A DNA stretch of 33,593 bases. Source: Bacteroidota bacterium (lineage in GTDB: Bacteria > Bacteroidota > Bacteroidia > Chitinophagales > Saprospiraceae). The stretch is taken from contig JACRAN010000127.1 of NCBI GenBank assembly GCA_016234735.1, positions 1 to 33,593 of the forward strand, given 5' to 3'. The notes under the pieces are model-generated. The model worked only from the letters and a program-made list of their open reading frames with translations, ran no database searches and was not told where the DNA came from. Below, piece by piece: positions 25,020 through 31,025 of the stretch (within the stretch, counting starts at the first letter, position 1; every line of letters starts with the position of its first letter). The translations under genes and the position numbers were made by a program.

Positions 25020-25754
25020 TTATGATTTTAACATTTGGTCTTTTAGGTCTAAAATTGCTTTTCTAAGTTTGTTCCTATCAGTTTCAATTTCATTAGAATG
25101 GGCAATGCCTAACCTCTCTTTTTTCTCTAAATCTTTCAATTTTGCTTTTAGGAGAACTGCTTCTTGCGCCAATGAGGAGTGGTTAAAGGCAGCTTTTTCA
25201 AGATTGTCAAGGGCTTCTTCTAATTGCCCTTCAATTACAAAAGAATTAATGCTACCAAGTAATACTTTTTTTTTCTCCAAAATGCTTGGGTCAAGCACCT
25301 CCTTATGACCAAGTGGTAGTTGGACAAACTCAGAATCTGCTTTTTCAATTGAGCATCTCAACAAGTCAACTTTTTCTTCAAGGTTTTCAAGATGCCTAAG
25401 CCTAATTCCAAGAGTCTCTTTGAGATTGTCATAGCGTTCTAAGTCAGGGTCTATGTAAGATCTTTTTCCATCAATCATTGCACGGAGACCTAATCCTAAA
25501 GTGATATCATCATACCTTTTTTTGTACTCATTGAAGGGTGGATTGAATGACGATTTCAGCAATTCAGATTTGTAGTCATTCCATTTGCCGCAACTTTTTG
25601 AAAATTCATCCAACTCCTCAATCGTTTTTATCTCTTTTTCAAGCAGCGACTTTCCTTGGGCAATCCTATCTTGCAATTCTTTTCTAAACTGTTCTATCGG
25701 CTTTATTAATTCTGTGATTATAGGAACAGCTTGTCTTGCATTTTGCTTTGCCAT
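25020..25754 (-). CDS. Hypothetical protein with an EAD11-like C-terminal domain
   Basis: This 244-residue, AT-rich, helical protein has no signal peptide. The C-terminal 75 residues (about 168-242) follow the pattern of effector-associated domain 11: FVIEGQLEEALDNLEKAA, then AVLLKAKLKDLEKKERLGI, then RNKLRKAILDLKDQML. EADs are small adaptor domains that recruit partners in bacterial conflict and apoptosis-like systems. The N-terminal 140 residues are coiled-coil-like, with an unrecognised block ERYDNLKETLGIRLRHLENL. It is 19 nt downstream of the lipoprotein gene and so probably co-transcribed with it. No second EAD11 protein is visible in the window, so the partner must be elsewhere if the assignment is right. 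Confidence 0.6.
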   Translation of the reverse strand: MAKQNARQAVPIITELIKPIEQFRKELQDRIAQGKSLLEKEIKTIEELDEFSKSCGKWNDYKSELLKSSFNPPFNEYKKRYDDITLGLGLRAMIDGKRSYIDPDLERYDNLKETLGIRLRHLENLEEKVDLLRCSIEKADSEFVQLPLGHKEVLDPSILEKKKVLLGSINSFVIEGQLEEALDNLEKAAFNHSSLAQEAVLLKAKLKDLEKKERLGIAHSNEIETDRNKLRKAILDLKDQMLKS

Positions 25755-25773
25755 GTGTTTCTTTCTTGGATAG

Positions 25774-26898
25774 TTAGCTTTTTATTTCAGACAATTTTAC
25801 TTTCACAAGGTTCTTGAGCACTGCTGAGAATTTGAAATTCTCGTTCTTCCCAAAATAAACTTTCCTTGAACTATTATTTTCAATGGCGATTCCATAAATG
25901 CTTACCGGAGTGACCTTTTTGTCCTCACTAACAAAAACTCGGGTACTTGCCGCAGCATAAGAAATACCCTGCGAGTAATTTATTGCAAAAAAGTAATCGT
26001 ATCGAGAAGGGTCATGGAAAGTTTCGCTACGAATATCAAAGCTTTCGACTTGGTAGGACTTGTTCATAACTTTTGCAGAAACTGCAAAATCAAAATTCAA
26101 GACACTTTTATCTTTGATGTACTGAACTTGTAATTCTTTGTTTGAAGGATTAATTGCGGGTACTGCAATGTACTTTGTTACTTTTTGGTTTGGTGTCAGG
26201 GTAAGTTCCATTGGCATATTCATCCTGTACGCGTTCTTCACCTTCTCTGGCTCATTCTTCAAATTCTCTTCAAAATACTCAGTCGCAAGTGGATACAATT
26301 GTTCTTCGCCACTGGTAATTTGAAAGTCCTTTACATTGAATTTTTCTATTTCCGAACCCTTGTTCTCAAAGGTTATTTTGAAGACACTCAAAAACTTATC
26401 ATTGATTTTGAATGGATTAAAATTGTCAGGGAAATTGTCAATCTCCGAAAGACTTGACACTTCCGTTCCGTCTCTACCGTATTCGTCACCGTACCAAATG
26501 CGGTATTGAAGGTCGTAGCCTATTGCTGTGGGTATTTCACCTCGTTTAACTAAATCAGAAACCGCGTTTACAGCTTTTATCCTTCCCTGCACGAAAGCTT
26601 TTTCTTCCTTTGACATTTCATCCAAGTCACGCTTACTTTTTTCAATGGAAAGAGATAATTCCTTTTCATAATTACCGTCCCGCTTGGCTGCATCGGAAGT
26701 CTCTTGATTTAGGACTTTTGCGTCAATTGGAGTAATCGTCATCTCGACTTTCCCAATTGATTGCTTCTTTACCTGTTCAGGTGTGAAAGTTAAGTTTTGG
26801 TAATTGTGATTAATCGTTTTGTTTACAATTTTTCTGGTTGGGACACAAGCTGTAACCAAGACAGCGACCCAAAAAATAAATGAAATCTGGATCTTCAT
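25774..26898 (-). CDS. Putative lipoprotein of unknown function
   Basis: This 374-residue protein has a type II signal peptide: MKIQISFIFWVAVLVTACVP, with the lipobox VTAC (C18). The mature part begins with a charged helical segment (about residues 60-110). It is followed by a beta-rich region reading FKITFENKGSEIEKFNVKDF and FKFSAVLKNLVKVKLSEIKS, like an immunoglobulin-type accessory fold. I do not recognise the family. It is AT-rich, like its downstream neighbour 19 nt away. No clear promoter box was found immediately upstream; a TACCTTTG on the minus strand at 27058-27051 is a distant possibility. Confidence 0.75.
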   Translation of the reverse strand: MKIQISFIFWVAVLVTACVPTRKIVNKTINHNYQNLTFTPEQVKKQSIGKVEMTITPIDAKVLNQETSDAAKRDGNYEKELSLSIEKSKRDLDEMSKEEKAFVQGRIKAVNAVSDLVKRGEIPTAIGYDLQYRIWYGDEYGRDGTEVSSLSEIDNFPDNFNPFKINDKFLSVFKITFENKGSEIEKFNVKDFQITSGEEQLYPLATEYFEENLKNEPEKVKNAYRMNMPMELTLTPNQKVTKYIAVPAINPSNKELQVQYIKDKSVLNFDFAVSAKVMNKSYQVESFDIRSETFHDPSRYDYFFAINYSQGISYAAASTRVFVSEDKKVTPVSIYGIAIENNSSRKVYFGKNENFKFSAVLKNLVKVKLSEIKS

Positions 26899-26936
26899 GA
26901 TTTAGCTTTTATTCTTTGATTTAGATGTATTTCCCA

Positions 26937-26982
26937 TTGTCGCAAGGCGTTCCAAAAATAATCCCCTGTCCGCTGGTTTTTC
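26937..26982 (+). repeat. Intergenic repeat family, copy A (partial)
   Basis: This copy shares gttccaaaaataa and cgctggtttttc with copies B, C and D but stops before the gatggtgg...ggggttagcggg part. Confidence 0.75.
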
Positions 26983-26985
26983 TAT

Positions 26986-27027
26986 TTGAACCAGGCTTTT
27001 CAGGATTTCAAAGGATGTTTGGGATTT
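26986..27027 (+). repeat. Second intergenic repeat, copy 1
   Basis: It starts TTGAACCAGG and contains TTTCAGGATTTCAAAGGATG. It matches 27116-27155 in the same orientation, each copy directly following a copy of the first repeat. It resembles a 'gaaccaggatt...aggattaaaggatt' dispersed element seen in many Bacteroidota. Confidence 0.65.
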
Positions 27028-27041
27028 CCTGCTCCGCCTTT

Positions 27042-27115
27042 CCGTCGTGGCAAAGGTATTCCATAAATAAATCTCCGTCTGCTGGCTTTTCGAGGGTGGA
27101 GATGGGGTTAGCGGG
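27042..27115 (+). repeat. Intergenic repeat family, copy B
   Basis: This is a full-length copy of about 74 nt (gtcgtggcaaaggtattcc ... gctggcttttcgagggtgg ... ggggttagcggg). On the minus strand it contains TACCTTTG (27058-27051), a perfect -7 box by sequence, though no TTG stands 20 nt away. Confidence 0.75.
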
Positions 27116-27155
27116 TTGAACCAGGACTTTCAGGGATTCAAAGGATATTTGGATT
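27116..27155 (+). repeat. Second intergenic repeat, copy 2
   Basis: It reads TTGAACCAGGACTTTCAGGG followed by ATTCAAAGGATATTTGGATT and corresponds to 26986-27027. Confidence 0.65.
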
Positions 27156-27159
27156 GGTT

Positions 27160-27501
27160 TCACCTGATTTTCAAAACCTTAGCCAGCGCATCCTCAAACT
27201 CGCTCATCGTAGCAGCCCCAACCTCACCAATTTTCCTGACCATCCTCAACTGCGAAACCGACCTGACTTGAAAGCAATCTGCGGCGGAAACTTTTGAAAG
27301 GTTGTTCGTAGCATCCGGTTCAATCTTGACCATCCAATCAGCAACTCCGTAGTTGGGTTTCCAATTGGTTATTGGCACGATGACTTTGAGTGGCAATATC
27401 CCCAAAGCATCATCGCTGACGATGACCACCGGACGTGTTTTTCGGATTTCTGCACCGATGGTCGGGTCGAGGTTGATGAGCCAAATTTCACTTCGTTTCA
27501 T
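27160..27501 (-). CDS. MazF/PemK-type endoribonuclease toxin
   Basis: This 113-residue toxin is of the PemK/MazF family, sequence-specific mRNA interferases. The N-terminal KRSEIWLINLDPTIGAEIRK is followed by TRPVVIVSDD, the conserved substrate-binding block of the family. The strand IVPIT comes next, and KVSAADCFQVRSVSQLRMV carries the later conserved polar segment. The length is typical. Its start overlaps the 3' end of the antitoxin gene by 14 nt, the usual order of antitoxin then toxin. It would cleave cellular mRNA when the labile antitoxin is lost. Confidence 0.9.
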   Translation of the reverse strand: MKRSEIWLINLDPTIGAEIRKTRPVVIVSDDALGILPLKVIVPITNWKPNYGVADWMVKIEPDATNNLSKVSAADCFQVRSVSQLRMVRKIGEVGAATMSEFEDALAKVLKIR

Positions 27502-27721
27502 AGATTTCTTCGCCGTCCAAAACCGTGAAAGCCGTGAGTTCGCTGTCGTTCAGGTAGTCAGTCAAGAGAAGTTCCGCCGCTTTGCGGCGTTTTTCCTCCC
27601 CGCTTTCTTTTTTCAACGCCTCTTCTTTGACGTTCCGGAAAAACAATTCAATAACCTGCAACTTTTCCGCTAATGAAAGTTGCTTGAATATTTCGGTTAA
27701 CTGTATGGCTTGCTTTGACAT
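27488..27721 (-). CDS. Antitoxin partner of the MazF-type toxin
   Basis: This 77-residue acidic/basic helical protein (MSKQAIQLTEIFKQLSLAEK ... TAFTVLDGEEIYETK) lies directly upstream of, and overlaps, a MazF-type toxin gene, which identifies it as the antitoxin. It is not an AbrB-type MazE. Antitoxins of this kind usually have an N-terminal helical DNA-binding or dimer region and a C-terminal toxin-binding tail; here DGEEIYETK would be the tail. Copy C of the intergenic repeat lies 40 nt upstream and may overlap its promoter. Confidence 0.8.
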   Translation of the reverse strand: MSKQAIQLTEIFKQLSLAEKLQVIELFFRNVKEEALKKESGEEKRRKAAELLLTDYLNDSELTAFTVLDGEEIYETK

Positions 27722-27760
27722 TTTTCTTTTGAATTTTTCTGCAATTTAAATCTTTTCTGG

Positions 27761-27827
27761 CCGTCGTAAAGCGTTCCAAAAATAACCTACCTGCTGGTTT
27801 TTCGATGGTGGGAATGGGGTTAGCGGG
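27761..27827 (+). repeat. Intergenic repeat family, copy C
   Basis: A 67-nt copy (ccgtcgtaaagcgttcc ... ctgctggtttttcgatgg ... ggggttagcggg) between the two toxin-antitoxin pairs. On the minus strand it contains TATTTTTG, a TAnnTTTG match. Confidence 0.75.
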
Positions 27828-27839
27828 ATTTTCGATGCA

Positions 27840-28163
27840 CTAATCCACAAAAGTCTGCTTTATCACGTCCTTAACTTCAAGTATTTCATCAGGTTGCAGG
27901 GTTGCGACTACTTTTGTAATCCGTGCTTTGTCTATCGTCCTGATTTGGTCAATCACCACCCAGCTTTCATTGTTTTGCAAATTAATTTTGACCCTCGTCG
28001 GGTAAGGCTTGGAAGTGCTTGTGACGGGAGCAATGACCACTGTTTTCAAATGCCGGTTCATTTCATCCGGCGAAACGACCACGCAGGGCCGTGTTTTTTT
28101 GATTTCGCTTCCGATGGTAGGGTCTAAGTTGACAATTGCAACCTGGTATTGGGCTATGTCCAT
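27840..28163 (-). CDS. mazF: MazF-type endoribonuclease toxin (second pair)
   Basis: This 107-residue MazF/PemK toxin has AQYQVAIVNLDPTIGSEIKK, then TRPCVVVSPDEMNRHLKTVV, IAPVTST and SWVVIDQIRTIDKARI. These are the conserved strands and the RPCVVVSPDEMN block of chromosomal MazF. It shares the NLDPTIG(A/S)EI(R/K)KTRP block with the other toxin but is clearly diverged from it. Its start lies within the end of the mazE gene (10-nt overlap), which indicates translational coupling. Confidence 0.93.
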   Translation of the reverse strand: MDIAQYQVAIVNLDPTIGSEIKKTRPCVVVSPDEMNRHLKTVVIAPVTSTSKPYPTRVKINLQNNESWVVIDQIRTIDKARITKVVATLQPDEILEVKDVIKQTFVD

Positions 28164-28399
28164 TCCTCGAATTTTTCGTCAGCAAAAACATCAGGTATCA
28201 ACAATTCGTCATCGCCGTCAGCGTGCATTGCTTTAAATGCTTCGTCCCAGCCTTGTCGAGGGTTTTGGACAGGTTTGATAAGAATGAAATCTTCCTCCAA
28301 AACCAGTTCAACCAAATTCTGGATATTGTATTTTGAAAGAATGGCTTTCGGCAGCCGTATTCCTTTGGAGTTTCCTATTTGAACGATTGAAATTTGCAT
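28154..28399 (-). CDS. mazE: AbrB/MazE-type antitoxin
   Basis: This 81-residue antitoxin has an N-terminal AbrB/SpoVT swapped-hairpin DNA-binding domain (VQIGNSKGIRLPKAILSKY, residues 6-24) and an acidic C-terminal tail (DELLIPDVFADEKFEEW) that would bind the toxin. It overlaps the mazF start by 10 nt. As in other MazEF modules it should repress its own promoter. Copy D of the intergenic repeat lies about 100 nt upstream. Confidence 0.92.
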   Translation of the reverse strand: MQISIVQIGNSKGIRLPKAILSKYNIQNLVELVLEEDFILIKPVQNPRQGWDEAFKAMHADGDDELLIPDVFADEKFEEWT

Positions 28400-28495
28400 C
28401 GTGTAATCATTTTGTAATTACAAAACTAACTCCTTTTTTCTTTTCCTCAAACTTTCCACTCAAATCGAACGGCTTTTTTTCTATTGCCACATTTC

Positions 28496-28568
28496 CGGTT
28501 GTTTGCAAGGAGTTCCAAAAATAAACCCCCTCCTGCTGGTTTTTCGATGATGGAAATGGGGTTTCCTG
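28496..28568 (+). repeat. Intergenic repeat family, copy D
   Basis: A 73-nt copy (ttgcaaggagttccaaaa ... ctgctggtttttcgatgatgg ... atggggttt) upstream of mazE, in the same orientation as A-C. The end lacks the gcggg of B and C. Confidence 0.7.
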
Positions 28569-28635
28569 AATATCACTTTCAAGAAGCAATTTAGGATTTT
28601 AACTTTCTTCCACTCAGCCTGGGCACAGCGCACAA

Positions 28636-28671
28636 AAAAAGCCTTTGGAAACAACGCTCCAAAGGCTTTTT
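28636..28671. terminator. Bidirectional Rho-independent terminator
   Basis: Perfect 14-nt arms at 28636-28649 and 28658-28671 (aaaaagcctttgga and its complement) with an 8-nt loop, flanked by A and T runs on both sides. It would end the zinc-ribbon transcript on the minus strand. Confidence 0.85.
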
Positions 28672-28692
28672 CAATCAGGGTTTCAAGTACGG

Positions 28693-28968
28693 TCAGCCGA
28701 CCGTTTCCGAAACCCGTATCCTGATTTTTCGGATTTCTTCTTTCAGCCAACTGTCCAGGTTGCGGTACCATTCGAGGTGCGGCGACCAGCGTCCGCAGCC
28801 ACTGGCTTCGGGGCCGTGGCAGCAAGTTTCTTCCCACTGCTTTTTGCAGGCGGGGCAGCGCCCTGCCGTGTCGAACGTGTGCCAGACGTGGCCGCAGTCG
28901 CACTGCCAAACATCGGCAGGGGTGGGTTCCCAATTGCATTTCGGGCAAGCGATTTTTACTTCGGCCAT
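28693..28968 (-). CDS. Small zinc-ribbon protein
   Basis: The ATG at 28968 gives 91 residues (MAEVKIACPKCNWEP). Nine cysteines are arranged as CPKC (C8, C11), CDC (C23, C25), CPAC (C38, C41), C49-C50 and C58, with HVW and HTF histidines between. This suggests two zinc ribbons like those of RanBP2/rubredoxin-type small proteins. The C-terminus is a basic helix (LDSWLKEEIRKIRIRV). The open frame continues upstream to 29103 without family character. Function is unknown; protein or nucleic-acid binding is likely. Its terminator is at 28636-28671. Confidence 0.75.
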   Translation of the reverse strand: MAEVKIACPKCNWEPTPADVWQCDCGHVWHTFDTAGRCPACKKQWEETCCHGPEASGCGRWSPHLEWYRNLDSWLKEEIRKIRIRVSETVG

Positions 28969-29130
28969 GTTGCTATCAATAGAAAAACCGGGCTTCGGCG
29001 GCTGGCACATGGTAGGAGGTGCAACTGACGACAAAGCCCGGTCGTTTGTTTTGTACGCTTGGTGGGGTAGGCGAATAACCACGAAATACGGCGGCCTTCG
29101 CACCTCACCTTATCTGAAACGACAGGAAAA

Positions 29131-29325
29131 TCAGATTTCCTCTGCCCGCTTCTTCTGCTCTTTGTAAACGGCTTTCAGGAATCCAGCCCTTTTTTGCACG
29201 GATGGCTTGGTGAATTCTTTCCGGGTACGCAGTTGCTTCAGCGTTTGCGTCTGCTGGAATTTGCGCTTGAAACGCTTGAGCGCCTGGTCGATGGATTCGC
29301 CGTTTTTGATTTCTACAATCAACAT
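29131..29325 (-). CDS. rpsU: 30S ribosomal protein S21
   Basis: This 64-residue protein starts MLIVEIKNGESIDQALKRFK, followed by RKFQQTQTLKQLRTRKEF, the conserved S21 pattern. The basic tail (SVQKRAGFLKAVYKEQKKRA) matches Bacteroidota S21 and its length is normal. In this phylum S21 lies near the anti-Shine-Dalgarno end of 16S rRNA, in keeping with the scarcity of Shine-Dalgarno sites here. A -7 box is present at 29413-29420, giving a leader of about 80 nt. Confidence 0.95.
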   Translation of the reverse strand: MLIVEIKNGESIDQALKRFKRKFQQTQTLKQLRTRKEFTKPSVQKRAGFLKAVYKEQKKRAEEI

Positions 29326-29412
29326 AAGCTACAATTGAACTTTTGTGGCCGGAAGTGCTGCATTTGTTGATTTGGCACCGTCAGCCGGATTTCTAATTTT
29401 TACAATGGGGCG

Positions 29413-29420
29413 CAAATTTA
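29413..29420 (-). promoter_or_regulatory. -7 element of rpsU
   Basis: The minus strand reads TAAATTTG, a perfect TAnnTTTG, followed by CGCC as at other starts in the window. The -33 element is not clear. The leader to the start at 29325 is long enough to hold regulatory structure, but none is evident. Confidence 0.55.
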
Positions 29421-29599
29421 GGGAAGTTTGCGGATAAAATGGGAGTCCGGCGCAGTTTGAGATGGATTTTTTTTTCGGAAGAATAAAACCTGTCAAATTT
29501 CCGTGCATCACCTCACTGTTTCTTTTCTTTGCTGTTGCCGTCCGGGGATGCCGGAGGCTCAGTCATTTTCAACAAAAAATCAGGCAAAACTCACCGACG

Positions 29600-30891
29600 A
29601 TGAAAAACTTACTCCTCCTCCTGCTTTTCCTCCTCCCGTTCGCCGCAGGCGCACAGACCAAATCCGCCAGAACATCTCTGCCCCTCGCCGATGCCACGCC
29701 CGAAAGTGTGGGCATGAGCGCCGAACGGCTGGCCCGGCTGGACGGTATGCTCGAACAGGCCGTTGCCGTAAGCGACATCCCCGGTGCTGTGGTGCTGCTG
29801 GCCCGAGACGGCAAAATCTTCTACCACAAATCCTTCGGCATGGCCGACAACCAGACGAAGCGGGCCATGAAGCGGGACGACATTTTCCGCATCGCTTCCA
29901 TGAGCAAAGCCATCACCTCCACTGCCGTGATGATGCTCTGGGAGGAAGGCAAATTCCAACTCGACGACCCCGTTTCAAAGTACATCCCGGAGTTCAAAGG
30001 CCAGCAGGTGCTCAAGGATTTCAAGTACGCCGACACCAGTTGGACCGGCGAGGCGGTCAAATCCGAAGTCACCATCCGCCACCTGCTGACGCACACTTCG
30101 GGCATCGGTTACGGCGTCATTGACGGCGACGAGCGCTTCAAAATGCTGTACCAAAAGGCGGGCATCACCGACCTTTTCACCACCGAAAACATCACCATCG
30201 GCGAGAGTGTGAAGAAACTGGCCAGCCTGCCGCTCCACCACCAGCCCGGCGAAAAATTCACGTACAGCGAGGGCCTGGACGTGCTCGGCTACTTCATCGA
30301 GGTGGTGTCGGGGATGCCGTTCGATGTTTTTTGAAAAAACGCATCTTCGACCCGCTCGGCATGAGCGACACGGGGTTTTACCTTCCTTCGGAAAAAGCCA
30401 ACCGCCTCGTGCCCGTGCAGCAACCCGAAAACGGCACCTGGGCACGCTACCCGGTCACGTTCTACGACCCCGATTACCCCATCAAGGGCGCAAAAAAATT
30501 CTTCTCCGGCGGGGCGGGCTTGTCGAGCACGGCGAAGGACTACGCCACCTTCCTCCAGATGTACCTCAACGGCGGCGAACTGAACGGCAAGCGCCTCCTC
30601 AGCCGCACGACGGTCGGGGCCATCCTCTCCAATCAGGTCGGCGACCTGTTCGCCTGGGATGATGGCAAAGGTTTCGGCCTGGCGTTCGGGGTGCTGAACG
30701 AGAAGGGCGAGGCCAAGGGCGGCAGCGGCAGCGCAGGTACTTTCGATTGGGGCGGCTATTTCAACACCACCTACTTCGCCGACCCGCAAGAGAAAATCAT
30801 CGGGGTGATGATGAAGCAGACGCGGGGCACCGTGTCCGACGATACGAGCAACTACTTCCGGCAGTTGATTTACCAGGCGCTGGATGATTGA
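29600..30891 (+). pseudogene. Beta-lactamase-type serine hydrolase, broken by a single frameshift
   Basis: This is a periplasmic penicillin-binding/beta-lactamase class C-like hydrolase. The ATG at 29600 begins a signal peptide (MKNLLLLLLFLLPFAAGAQ). The catalytic SxxK is S100-M-S-K103; the second motif is YSE (Y222) rather than the usual YxN. The first frame stops at TGA 30332-30334 after residue 244 (GMPFDVF). The second frame takes over at 30331 with LKKRIFDPLGMSDTGFYLPS and runs to 30891 as the family's C-terminal part, including FSGGAGLSSTAKDYATFLQM. The break is in a run of six T followed by GAAAAAA, so a homopolymer indel or sequencing error is likely. Joined, it would be about 430 residues, a normal length. 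It may be functional if the break is an error. Confidence 0.85.
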
Positions 30892-30953
30892 GGGGGAAAA
30901 CCTTTTTGAGGAAAAGGAGTAGTTTTGAAGGAAAACGAGTTTTAAAACCTTTC

Positions 30954-31013
30954 GGGAGGAGATAATTGAGAGGAAAATTTTTGCAAAAATTTTCCTCTCA
31001 ATTATCTCCTCCC
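30954..31013. repeat. 60-nt near-perfect palindrome upstream of the RND gene
   Basis: The arms 30954-30982 and 30985-31013 (29 nt each) are exact reverse complements separated only by GC. The left arm starts GGGAGGAGATAATTGAGAGG; the centre is TTTTTGCAAAAA. It ends 12 nt before the ATG at 31026. It would form a cruciform in DNA or a strong stem in RNA covering the leader. Confidence 0.95.
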
Positions 31014-31025
31014 ACAATTCTTCTT

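Noticed and set aside
26937-28568. Repeat series considered as a CRISPR array
   Set aside because: There are only four diverged copies at irregular distances, with genes between them and no spacers of uniform length.
28407-28589. 60-codon minus-strand frame upstream of mazE
   Set aside because: It largely overlaps repeat copy D and has no recognisable protein features.
30322-30345. Programmed -1 frameshift in the serine hydrolase
   Set aside because: The zero-frame codons GTT TTT TGA do not form a standard X-XXY-YYZ slippery heptamer and no stimulatory structure is evident; a homopolymer indel is simpler.
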